The notes under the pieces are model-generated. The model made no database searches and was not told the origin of the DNA. It worked only from the letters and a program-made list of their open reading frames with translations. A stretch of 12,915 nucleotides of DNA. Source: an uncultured Lewinella sp. (GTDB lineage: Bacteria; Bacteroidota; Bacteroidia; Chitinophagales; Saprospiraceae). The translations under genes were made by a program, and so were the position numbers. Numbering within the stretch: the first letter of the stretch is position 1; each line of letters opens with the position of its first letter. The stretch spans positions 1 to 12,915 of the forward strand of contig CALIGP010000023.1 in NCBI GenBank assembly GCA_938021455.1. The letters are read 5' to 3'. Below are positions 1 through 5,506 of the stretch, in pieces.

Positions 1-204
1 TACACACAGTGCAAACAGTGCTGCGGCGAGGCCCCAGGTGATCTTTTCGATCACGTCAGTAGAGCGGGAAGCACCCAGCATTTGGTTGGCTTGTGAGCCG
101 CCGAAAGTAGAGTCGATACCGCCACCCTTAGGGTTCTGTACGAGGACTACGAGCATAAGAAGCAGGCAAACGATGCCGGTCAGGATAGTGAGAAGGTTGA
201 CCAT
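1..204 (-). CDS. secG: Preprotein translocase subunit SecG (C-terminus off window)
   Basis: SecG is the small auxiliary membrane subunit of the SecYEG channel in the inner membrane and assists protein export. The ATG lies on the minus strand at 204-202, and 68 codons are readable before the window edge, so the C-terminus is missing. The protein begins MVNLLTILTGIVCLLLMLVV, a first membrane helix. It continues with the SecG signature VQNPKGGGIDSTFGG (residues 22-36), a cytoplasmic loop ending RSTDVIEKITW (about 48-58), and the start of the second helix (GLAAALFALC). The upstream gene stops only six bases before this ATG, so the two are very probably co-transcribed. No clear Shine-Dalgarno sequence is present, as is usual in Bacteroidota. 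Identification is firm; only its full length is unknown. Confidence 0.95.
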   Translation of the reverse strand, partial: MVNLLTILTGIVCLLLMLVVLVQNPKGGGIDSTFGGSQANQMLGASRSTDVIEKITWGLAAALFALCV

Positions 205-210
205 GGGGGA

Positions 211-1062
211 TTATAATTTTTCCTTCAAATCATTGATAAGGCCCGCAAAGATCGTCTTTTTATCCGGATAAAGCAACATCAAACGACGATACATCTTAAT
301 CGCGTTCTGGTATTGCTGCTGCTGCACTAGCAATCGGGCCAGGGTTTCGCTGGCAACATCGTCTTGTGCAAGTACGCTTCGTCTGGCAATCTTGTTTACG
401 GATTCTTGCCCCTCGTCCTTTCGTTGAGCTTGCTGACGGCGAATTCTCCTGAGGCGCTGTTTAAGACCAGGAGCGTGAGATGTTTTAAATGTCTCAGGAC
501 GTTCAGGCTGGCCGTTTCTTTCTTTTGTGGAGGTCGGGTCACCCGGGAGAATGGATAAGAAAGTGGCCGCATTCTCGGCCCAATTACCAATAGAGATCAG
601 AACATCCTCCTTATTCGTGCTGCCATCAGCTGGCTTGATGACGGAGTCATTTTCTATCAGGCTTTGTGTTGGTACTTTCGGTACGGGGTCGTCTATTTCA
701 TTCAGAACCGGTGGCAGAGCAATACTTATGGGGGAAGGTGTTTCGATGACGGGCTGCTCGTGGAGTTCTTCGAGTTCTTTTAACTCCAGGGTCTCTGTAT
801 CATCCAAAAATTCCTCAGGTAGGCTTGCATCCAGCTCCCGTATTAGCTCATAAATATGGGCCCGGTCAAAGGTTGTGGCAGCACAGCGACTTAGATAGTT
901 TGCTTCCTCAGGGTGCCCTTCCAGATGGGTTTTGAGTAGGAGTAGCAGTCTGATATTAGCCGAGTAAGGGTACTTCAGCGCAATCTCTTGTAGGTCCGTT
1001 AGCTGCAGTTGCAACAACGAATGTGGTTGGTTAAGATAATGCTGAAACTCCTGTGTGGTCAT
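211..1062 (-). CDS. TPR-like protein upstream of secG, function unknown
   Basis: This is a 283-residue soluble protein with no signal peptide or membrane segment. The N-terminal part (about 1-76) is helical and contains LQEIALKYPYSANIRLLLLL followed by a FDRAHIYELI motif. The C-terminal part (about 228-283) is a TPR-like helical pair with SETLARLLVQQQQYQNAIKMY and LYPDKKTIFAGLINDLKEKL. Between them lies a low-complexity acidic and Pro/Thr/Ser-rich linker (about 85-200). From memory, proteins with these two conserved ends and a variable middle sit next to secG in many Bacteroidota, and the six-base spacing to secG fits an operon. A role in protein export or chaperoning is only a guess from location. 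The ATG at 1062 is chosen because an in-frame stop lies two codons upstream. Confidence 0.85.
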   Translation of the reverse strand: MTTQEFQHYLNQPHSLLQLQLTDLQEIALKYPYSANIRLLLLLKTHLEGHPEEANYLSRCAATTFDRAHIYELIRELDASLPEEFLDDTETLELKELEELHEQPVIETPSPISIALPPVLNEIDDPVPKVPTQSLIENDSVIKPADGSTNKEDVLISIGNWAENAATFLSILPGDPTSTKERNGQPERPETFKTSHAPGLKQRLRRIRRQQAQRKDEGQESVNKIARRSVLAQDDVASETLARLLVQQQQYQNAIKMYRRLMLLYPDKKTIFAGLINDLKEKL

Positions 1063-1395
1063 TCTCTAAGGTCTGTCCCAAAGGTCTTGAATAAGTTCTG
1101 ATTAAACAAGCTCCTTTCGGAAGGCATGAAAACAGGCCTTTTTTCTTGCGAATCCTTTCGTAATACTCTGAGATTTACTACCTTAGTGGTAAGATAAACG
1201 TGTAAGATGTTAATCTTAAGAATTTTGTGTTGTTCATAGTGTTTGTTATGTAGCCTTTAACTGTTCATGTTAAAGGCTTTTTTTATTTGGAAAGCTTGTT
1301 ATAGGTTACTGCATATAATAGTTGTGCGTAACATGTATTTTGCCTAGCTTTCAGCTGTTTTTGAACAGTAACTTTACTTATATAAGATTCCCGGC
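1063..1395. other. 333-bp AT-rich divergent intergenic region
   Basis: This gap separates the minus-strand secG-side operon from the plus-strand ArsR-like gene and has no convincing protein gene. It holds several small inverted repeats. CCTT-TCGG-AAGG lies at 1113-1124. AAGGC at 1121-1125 can pair with GCCTT at 1136-1140, which is followed by more T. TAAGAT at 1203-1208 pairs perfectly with ATCTTA at 1213-1218. A terminator-like hairpin lies at 1253-1284. A weak minus-strand promoter candidate for the 211-1062 gene is GACCTTTG at 1086-1079 with CTTG 20 bases upstream. A one-mismatch -7 box on the plus strand (TAACTTTA, 1369-1376) lies 19 bases before the ArsR-like start but has no matching -33 element. 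Confidence 0.6.
1253..1284 (+). terminator. Orphan intrinsic terminator-like hairpin
   Basis: GCCTTTAA (1253-1260) and TTAAAGGC (1270-1277) form a perfect 8-bp stem with a 9-base loop. Seven consecutive T (1278-1284) follow on the plus strand. The T tract exists only on the plus strand. No plus-strand gene is visible upstream, because the left neighbour is transcribed the other way. The hairpin could therefore end a small RNA or act as an attenuator in a long leader of the gene starting at 1396. The shape is convincing; what it terminates is unknown. Confidence 0.6.
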
Positions 1396-1734
1396 ATGGC
1401 AAAAAAGAAGAAAGAACGCATCACGCTTCGCAAAGGCGAAGAAGAGATCCTGATTAACTATGAGAATCTCCGCAGCGCGGTTTTGGTATTAAGAGCCATA
1501 AACCATGAGCTAAGACGGAATGTAATCAGTCTCCTGGAGGAGGAGGAGAGAATGACCGTTACCCAGATGTACATTAAGCTTAGAATTGAGCAATCCGTTG
1601 CTTCTCAGCACCTTGCGATCCTGCGGAAGGCAGGTATTGTTGAGCCCTTCCGGGAAGGGAAATTCATTTATTACAGCTTGGATAAGGAGCGTCTGGCCCA
1701 AATAGCTCAGCTTGTTGCCGACCTGTCAGAGTAA
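1396..1734 (+). CDS. ArsR-fold winged-helix transcriptional regulator (first of pair)
   Basis: This is a 112-residue DNA-binding protein. After a lysine-rich start it has the ArsR/SmtB layout: a dimer-forming helix (LRAINHELRRNVISLL, about 32-47), a helix-turn-helix (MTVTQMYIKL to SQHLAILRKAGIV, about 53-82) with the recognition helix around QSVASQHLAIL, and a beta wing (FREGKFIYYSL, about 85-95). There is no cysteine at all. The metal-binding motif found in the HTH helix of true ArsR is therefore absent, and metal sensing by cysteine thiols is excluded. It is about 45% identical to the protein at 1965-2282 over the shared core, so the two look like a tandem duplication. The start codon is ATG and no Shine-Dalgarno is visible. 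The target genes and signal are unknown. Confidence 0.88.
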   Translation: MAKKKKERITLRKGEEEILINYENLRSAVLVLRAINHELRRNVISLLEEEERMTVTQMYIKLRIEQSVASQHLAILRKAGIVEPFREGKFIYYSLDKERLAQIAQLVADLSE

Positions 1735-1914
1735 CCGTTTGCGTCTGTTTGAGTACCGTTTTCTCTGTTTTTGGTACCGCTTTCTTGCTTTGTTGATATT
1801 TTTAGACCATCTTTGCAGGGTAAGGTTTCTAACAAGAGGCTTACAATTTTCACCCAGTTATTGATTTGGCTCTGGTTATATAAATGCACCCTTTAAATTT
1901 TGTGACAACACGAC

Positions 1915-1948
1915 TTTGAGTTTTTGACCCGGGAGCCAACGAATTTTG
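1915..1948 (+). promoter_or_regulatory. Possible Bacteroidota-type promoter of second ArsR-like gene
   Basis: TTTG at 1915-1918 is followed after 22 bases by GAATTTTG (1941-1948), one mismatch from TAnnTTTG. The Bacteroidota vegetative consensus is TTTG, 19-21 bases, TAnnTTTG. Transcription would start near 1955 and leave a leader of only about 10 bases before the ATG at 1965. The match is imperfect and could be chance in this AT-rich 230-bp gap. Confidence 0.25.
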
Positions 1949-1964
1949 ACTAAGTCTTCCCCCG

Positions 1965-2282
1965 ATGCAGCCTTTAAATAAGCCTTTTATTCAAGAGCAG
2001 AAGCTAGAAGTTTCCACCGAAGTACTACGTGCCCTCGCTCATCCTTTGCGGATGCGGATTCTGGAGTTCATTGATAATAACGATATGATCAATGTGAACA
2101 GAATCTACAGTTCTTTAGAGCTGGAACAATCCATTACTTCTCAGCACCTCCGCATTTTGCGGCAGGCAGGCCTTGTGGAAACAGAGCGCCGAGGCAAGTT
2201 TATTCACTACCGCCTTCGATACGGTAAGCTCAGCAGTGCCATACGCGCTATTGGGGATTTTGAACGAGCAATTGCTAGTTGA
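1965..2282 (+). CDS. ArsR-fold winged-helix transcriptional regulator (second of pair)
   Basis: This 105-residue regulator has the same fold as its upstream neighbour. A dimerisation helix with the typical LRALAHPLRMRILEFI (about 21-36) is followed by the helix-turn-helix (INVNRIYSSL to SQHLRILRQAGLV, about 42-71) and the wing (RRGKFIHYRL, about 75-84). ALAHPLRMRIL is closer to the classic ArsR consensus than the equivalent stretch in the first copy. It also lacks cysteine, so it is unlikely to be a thiol-based metal sensor. The 230-bp gap from the first copy suggests separate transcription. It converges with lspA, leaving 41 bp between the stop codons and no clear terminator. Ligand and targets cannot be read from the sequence. 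Confidence 0.9.
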   Translation: MQPLNKPFIQEQKLEVSTEVLRALAHPLRMRILEFIDNNDMINVNRIYSSLELEQSITSQHLRILRQAGLVETERRGKFIHYRLRYGKLSSAIRAIGDFERAIAS

Positions 2283-2323
2283 TAACTCCTCCGAACACTG
2301 TGTTTTTTTTCTCTTGCGGCTAA

Positions 2324-2959
2324 TTATTCTTCTTCTTGCGGCAGTTCTTGCTGTGCTGGAAAGCGAAAGTAAAACCAAAGCAAAACGACCACGCCGAGTG
2401 AAATAGCTACGTCTGCAATATTGAATACGGGCCGAAAAAACAAAAAAGCCTTACCTCCGAAGTAGGGAACCCACTCTGGGTAATTACCGTAGAAAAGAGG
2501 TAAGTAGAACATATCGACCACCCGTCCGTATAGTATTGGAGCGTATCCGCCCCCTTCGGGGAGTAGCTGGGCAGGTCCACTATCAAATGTGGAGGCAGAA
2601 AAAATTCTTCCGTATAGGACACTGTCGACGATGTTTCCTACAGCGCCCGATAGCACTAATGCGAAGCCTGTCACCAGCCATCGGTGAGACTGTTCTTTCA
2701 CTAATCTGATCAGGTAAAGGAGTAAAAAGCCAACAGCAGTAATTCTAAAAAGGCTTAGAATTAACTTTCCATACTCCCCCCCAAGACGCAGCCCGAAAGC
2801 CATGCCATCATTTTCCACGAAGTGAATCAAGACCCGATCCCAGCCGAAAACCTGAATCTCTTCGCCATAGGCCATATGTGTTTTTACCCAAATCTTTACT
2901 GACTGATCAAGCAGCAAGACCAAAAAGAAAATAAGAAAGACCATTTGTTTACGGCTCAT
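2324..2959 (-). CDS. lspA: Lipoprotein signal peptidase (signal peptidase II)
   Basis: LspA is the inner-membrane aspartyl protease that removes the signal peptide of prolipoproteins after diacylglyceryl transfer. The 211-residue protein has four hydrophobic segments. Family motifs appear in order: LLLDQSVKIWVK (15-26), ENDGMAFGL (49-57), GAVGNIVDS (105-113), VVDM (147-150) and FNIADVAISLG (179-189). By comparison with characterised LspA proteins the catalytic aspartates should be D149 and D183. The stretch between NIVD and VVDM (about 113-148, with LLPEGGGYAPIL) is much longer than in Proteobacteria, a form I recall as normal for Bacteroidota. It lies downstream of the dksA-like gene on the same strand, a common Bacteroidota neighbourhood. 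A terminator between them suggests lspA also has its own promoter, but I found no good -7 box. Confidence 0.96.
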   Translation of the reverse strand: MSRKQMVFLIFFLVLLLDQSVKIWVKTHMAYGEEIQVFGWDRVLIHFVENDGMAFGLRLGGEYGKLILSLFRITAVGFLLLYLIRLVKEQSHRWLVTGFALVLSGAVGNIVDSVLYGRIFSASTFDSGPAQLLPEGGGYAPILYGRVVDMFYLPLFYGNYPEWVPYFGGKAFLFFRPVFNIADVAISLGVVVLLWFYFRFPAQQELPQEEE

Positions 2960-3072
2960 AGCTTGCTTTACTAGTTATGAAGAGGAGAAGTTTTTAAAGG
3001 GGACAGACTCATAACGTACCTATGCCCTTTGTGGATCAGGCAATTCTAAACCATTTTAGTTTGGGTAAAAGA

Positions 3073-3108
3073 TAAAAAATAGCCTTTCCGCAAATCTGCG
3101 GAAAGGCT
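3073..3108 (-). terminator. Strong intrinsic terminator after dksA-like gene
   Basis: AGCCTTTCCGCA (3081-3092) and TGCGGAAAGGCT (3097-3108) form a perfect 12-bp stem with the four-base loop AATC. Read on the minus strand the hairpin is followed by ATTTTTTATC, a proper T tract. It lies 45 bases after the stop codon of the dksA-like gene and about 110 bases before the lspA start, so it should separate the two genes transcriptionally. Confidence 0.88.
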
Positions 3109-3152
3109 GTGGTATTTACATTATCGACTTGGATCAGTTGGGCAGTATGCCG

Positions 3153-3521
3153 CTAGCGGTTTTGTTTGGCGTGAATGCTCAACGTTGTGTGAGGAACAAT
3201 ACGTAGCCGCTCTTTAGAAATCAGTTTGCCACTCAGGCGACAGATTCCATAAACCTTATTTTCAATGCGCAGTAACGCATTTTCAAGATGCTGGACGAGC
3301 TTACGCTGGCGGTTAGCCATGTTATGCATGTCTTCGTTGGCCATTGAAGTCGTTCCATCATCAAGGCCGCGCACCTTACCATCTTCGTTACTGGCTCGCT
3401 CGGCTAGCTGTTGAAGATGAAAATCGAGCTGTGTACGTGCATCAGCCAATTTTTCAGTGATGATTGTATGGAACTCCTTTAGCTCCTCATCGCTGTAGCG
3501 GGTTTGTTCTTTAGTTTGCAT
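3153..3521 (-). CDS. TraR/DksA-family RNA polymerase-binding protein, zinc cysteines lost
   Basis: DksA-type proteins bind in the secondary channel of RNA polymerase and modulate initiation, often with ppGpp. This 122-residue protein has a long helical hairpin (about 10-90, acidic and Gln/Leu-rich, with a turn around EDGKVRGLDDG at 46-56). It ends with the family's C-terminal signature YGICRLSGKLISKERLRIVP followed by HTTLSIHAK (91-119). C94 is the only cysteine, so the four-cysteine zinc knuckle is absent; related Bacteroidota proteins show the same loss. The start is supported by a perfect -7 box about 55 bases upstream. Whether it acts like E. coli DksA is not known; the acidic tip motif is not clearly conserved. 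Confidence 0.9.
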   Translation of the reverse strand: MQTKEQTRYSDEELKEFHTIITEKLADARTQLDFHLQQLAERASNEDGKVRGLDDGTTSMANEDMHNMANRQRKLVQHLENALLRIENKVYGICRLSGKLISKERLRIVPHTTLSIHAKQNR

Positions 3522-3574
3522 GAATGTAGATGAAATTTAAAAACAGAAAAGTTGCTCTCTTCAAATAAGATGCG

Positions 3575-3582
3575 CAAACTTA
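3575..3582 (-). promoter_or_regulatory. Promoter -7 box for dksA-like gene
   Basis: On the minus strand TAAGTTTG (3582-3575) is an exact match to the Bacteroidota -7 consensus TAnnTTTG. Transcription would start near 3568, giving a leader of about 47 bases. No clear TTTG lies 19-21 bases upstream, so the promoter may need an activator or may be weak. Confidence 0.4.
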
Positions 3583-3629
3583 CGAAGCCTGACTTACGAA
3601 CTAGCTATTCCTTCTTGCTTTTTTACGAA
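3578..3629. repeat. Operator-like direct repeats overlapping dksA promoter
   Basis: ACTTACGAA occurs at 3578-3586 and again at 3592-3600, a 14-bp period. The core TTACGAA appears a third time at 3623-3629, 29 bp beyond the second. The first copy overlaps the minus-strand -7 box (3575-3582) and the second lies in the promoter spacer. A bound protein would block RNA polymerase, so an operator is a reasonable inference. The repeats are short enough that chance cannot be excluded. Confidence 0.35.
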
Positions 3630-3721
3630 GGCAAACATAAAAAGCTGTTATCTCCTAAAGGAGGGAAATAATATTTTGAAAGACTGCTTCTTGTGGAATT
3701 TTAAATGCCCTTGCGAGTGGA

Positions 3722-4594
3722 CTATTCTGGGATAATGGGGAGCCTGAACCACTCCCGGCTTCTTCGGAGCCAGTTACCACGGCTACACCGCTCCCGAATA
3801 GTAAAGGTTCTTTGGAGTACGTGAAAATTACCAACTTCTACGACCTTGTCTAGATAGTCTACTTCGAATAATTCATTGGATGAACGAAGTTCAACCTGAT
3901 CATAAGAGGTGAGAATGTCTCCGTCTTGGTCAAATACCGGCCAGGTGCCAGGCAGCTCATCTGGGAAGAACACCCGCTGAATTCTACCGCTTTCTATCGG
4001 CTGATAACGTTTGTCTGGATCTGTTTCCTCTGGTCTGACAATAACAGCATTAGAGTTGGTATGAAACAAAAGATGGCTCCAACGGTAAGTGGAACCACTA
4101 GCGGGAATGTGAAGGGAAAATTTATCACCGGCCTGCAGGTAGGGACTGTAATAAAGTCCATCGGATCTGATTTGGTAAAAGGTATTTCTACCATTTACGC
4201 TGATGCGTACCGCCTCTCGGGCAACAATGGGGAGCAGCCGAAAAGAAAGATAGCCAGCCGCTGGGATTTCGATACTCCAGGTTTCCACCCCCGTGCGTTC
4301 CCAGTCGAAAACAATAGAAGGGTTCTCTCCTGCCTCAATATTAGATTCAGCTAAAGGCCCTAATTCTCCACTCTCAGAGGTGCGCACCCAACGTGATGGA
4401 GCAAAATAACCTCCCCATTCACCAATGTCACAGGCCAGGTCATAGTATTGGTAATCTTCCGATAGAGAAGGCGATTTAACCGATTTGGCGTCTTCCTGTA
4501 GATTCAATTGCGCAAACAACAACGGGCCCGTTCCGAGGAACAGGAACAGTCCGAACAAAATTGCTCGGAAGGGCCGCTGATTGGTTTTGTTCAT
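3722..4594 (-). CDS. Secreted protein of unknown function
   Basis: I do not recognise a family with confidence. Reading from the ATG at 4594 gives 290 residues that begin with a clear signal peptide: a charged start (MNKTNQRPFR), a hydrophobic core to about residue 26, and a likely cut after LLFA (28/29). A longer reading from GTG at 4651 is rejected because it would bury the signal peptide and its start overlaps the promoter. The mature part is rich in Ser, aromatic and acidic residues with alternating hydrophobic strands, suggesting beta-sandwich domains. The tail (about 245-275: VEVGNFHVLQRTFTIRERCS) faintly resembles HYR-like repeats of large Bacteroidota surface proteins. No type IX sorting domain or lipobox is visible. 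It is probably periplasmic or exported and is transcribed alone. Confidence 0.8.
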   Translation of the reverse strand: MNKTNQRPFRAILFGLFLFLGTGPLLFAQLNLQEDAKSVKSPSLSEDYQYYDLACDIGEWGGYFAPSRWVRTSESGELGPLAESNIEAGENPSIVFDWERTGVETWSIEIPAAGYLSFRLLPIVAREAVRISVNGRNTFYQIRSDGLYYSPYLQAGDKFSLHIPASGSTYRWSHLLFHTNSNAVIVRPEETDPDKRYQPIESGRIQRVFFPDELPGTWPVFDQDGDILTSYDQVELRSSNELFEVDYLDKVVEVGNFHVLQRTFTIRERCSRGNWLRRSREWFRLPIIPE

Positions 4595-4650
4595 AGCTAA
4601 GTACAAACAGGCTGGGAGGAAGCTTTTAGCCTGATAGTCATGGGGTAGCA

Positions 4651-4683
4651 CAAATATAATGAATGTGCACTAAAAATTGGAAA
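4651..4683 (-). promoter_or_regulatory. Promoter of secreted-protein gene
   Basis: On the minus strand TATATTTG (4658-4651) matches TAnnTTTG exactly. TTTC (4683-4680) lies 21 bases upstream, one mismatch from the -33 TTTG. Transcription would start near 4644, about 50 bases before the ATG at 4594, which supports that start over the GTG at 4651. The -33 element falls inside the proximal 9-bp repeat, as expected for an activator site. Confidence 0.5.
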
Positions 4684-4709
4684 ACGGTATATTTTGATGA
4701 GAAAACGGT
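4680..4709 (-). promoter_or_regulatory. LytTR-like binding site (two 9-bp direct repeats, 12-bp spacer)
   Basis: On the minus strand the 9-mer ACCGTTTTC occurs twice, at 4709-4701 and 4688-4680, identical and separated by exactly 12 bases. LytTR response regulators such as AgrA bind 9-bp direct repeats spaced 12-13 bases, with a half-site consensus close to [TA][AC][CA]GTTN[AG][TG]. ACCGTTTTC matches the first six defined positions and misses the last two. The proximal copy abuts the -33 region of the promoter at 4651-4683, the usual position for activation. LytTR regulators are common in Bacteroidota. Which regulator acts here is unknown. Confidence 0.4.
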
Positions 4710-4921
4710 TAGAATCTAACTCCGCTGCCTCGTCTACTAAAAAATAACATTTTCCGAAGTGTGAACTCTTTGTTTTAGTTGTAATTGTAATGGATAGGTT
4801 ACCCATTGTGAAAGTCGCCCTAAAACCTGATTGGCCATTCAATTAGGGGGTAGCGTAAGGCTGGGAGCCCCAATTTCCCCCCGTAGTGCAAAAGCTGGCG
4901 CTAGGGTACAAGTACTCAATT

Positions 4922-5386
4922 ATGACACCTCGCCGCCTGGAATTTACCTCCATCGTACCTCGTTCACTGCCCGAGACATGGGCCTTTTTTAGCCGTCCGG
5001 AAAACCTGGAAAAGCTCACTCCAGAGGATGTGAAGTTTGACATCAAGTCCCCCGTTAGCGGGGTGGAGATGTACGAAGGGATGATTATTCAATACCGCGT
5101 TAGCCCTTTTCCGGGTTTTAGTGCCGACTGGATCACAGAAATAACCCAGATTAAGGAATTAGCGCATTTCATTGATGATCAACGAGTAGGTCCTTTTGCC
5201 CTCTGGCACCATCAGCACTTTTTTCGGGATATGGGAGACGGAAGAACAGAGATGAAAGATATTCTACATTATCAAGCTCCACTGGGTGTCTTGGGTACAA
5301 TTGCGGATTGGGTATTCGTCCATCGGCAGGTTAAAGGAATTTTTACCGCCCGGGAAGAAGCCATTAAACGCCTGTTCCCGCAGTAA
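4922..5386 (+). CDS. SRPBCC (START/Bet v 1-like) ligand-binding domain protein
   Basis: This 154-residue cytosolic protein has the SRPBCC helix-grip layout: an opening strand (LEFTSIVPRSLPETWAFFSR, 5-24), the family's EKLTP turn (about 29-33), central strands with YEGMIIQYRVSPFPGFSADWITEI (about 52-75), HHQHFFRDMGDGRTEMKDIL (about 97-116), and a long C-terminal helix (VHRQVKGIFTAREEAIKRLF, about 133-152). The Bacteroidota subfamily is often annotated as cell division inhibitor or cyclase/dehydrase; I see no evidence for either activity. ATG at 4922 is preferred to a GTG at 4886 because the domain starts there. It probably binds a small hydrophobic ligand. It precedes the OmpA-type gene by 120 bp on the same strand. 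Confidence 0.87.
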   Translation: MTPRRLEFTSIVPRSLPETWAFFSRPENLEKLTPEDVKFDIKSPVSGVEMYEGMIIQYRVSPFPGFSADWITEITQIKELAHFIDDQRVGPFALWHHQHFFRDMGDGRTEMKDILHYQAPLGVLGTIADWVFVHRQVKGIFTAREEAIKRLFPQ

Positions 5387-5400
5387 AAAAGAGTAAGCAG

Positions 5401-5428
5401 CGCCGGAGCCCTTCAGCAGGCTTAGGCG
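5401..5428 (+). other. GC-rich hairpin after SRPBCC gene
   Basis: The segments 5401-5410 and 5419-5428 form a ten-position stem with one mismatch and one G-T pair around an eight-base loop. It lies 14 bases after the stop codon. There is no T tract on the plus strand, so it is not a standard intrinsic terminator. It may stabilise the 3' end or be incidental. Confidence 0.3.
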
Positions 5429-5448
5429 AGGCCGCGGGTGCAGAGAAG

Positions 5449-5499
5449 GGTAGGGGAGCAAAGATTTCGCGACTGCCTCCTTACCTTTACTCCCCTACC
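5449..5499 (+). repeat. Inverted repeat in the leader of the OmpA-type gene
   Basis: GGTAGGGGAG (5449-5458) and CTCCCCTACC (5490-5499) are perfect 10-bp complements with a 31-base gap. The right arm ends seven bases before the ATG at 5507. If both arms are transcribed, the stem would occlude the ribosome-binding region and lower translation. As DNA it could equally be a dimeric operator, although the arm spacing is wide. Confidence 0.45.
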
Positions 5500-5506
5500 A
5501 ATAAGT

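Larger units (their letters stand above)
4595..4921. other. 327-bp divergent regulatory region
   Basis: This region lies between the divergent starts of the secreted-protein gene (minus) and the SRPBCC gene (plus) and contains no supportable gene. It holds a perfect minus-strand -7 box at 4651-4658 and a pair of 9-bp direct repeats at 4680-4709. For the plus-strand gene I found only a TTTG at 4769-4772 with a poor downstream partner (TAGGTTAC, 4795-4802), so its promoter is unassigned. Confidence 0.6.

Noticed and set aside
1059..1127. A 22-codon minus-strand ORF whose stop overlaps the ATG of the TPR-like gene (ATGA junction)
   Set aside because: It resembles a translationally coupled leader peptide, but it is very short and has no amino-acid bias. 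AGGAG lies inside it rather than before it, so chance is the simpler explanation.
1314..1319. TATAAT hexamer upstream of the ArsR-like gene
   Set aside because: It matches a proteobacterial -10 box, which the main Bacteroidota sigma factor does not use, and the nearest TTGTTA is only 12 bases away.
3926..4354. 142-residue plus-strand ORF
   Set aside because: It is antisense to the secreted-protein gene, which has a signal peptide and promoter; the plus-strand reading has neither.
4595..4651. N-terminal extension of the secreted protein from a GTG at 4651
   Set aside because: It would place 19 residues before the signal peptide, and the GTG overlaps the -7 box at 4651-4658.
5438..5506. N-terminal extension of the OmpA-type protein
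   Set aside because: It would push the signal peptide to residue 24, and the added stretch runs through the inverted repeat rather than conserved protein sequence.
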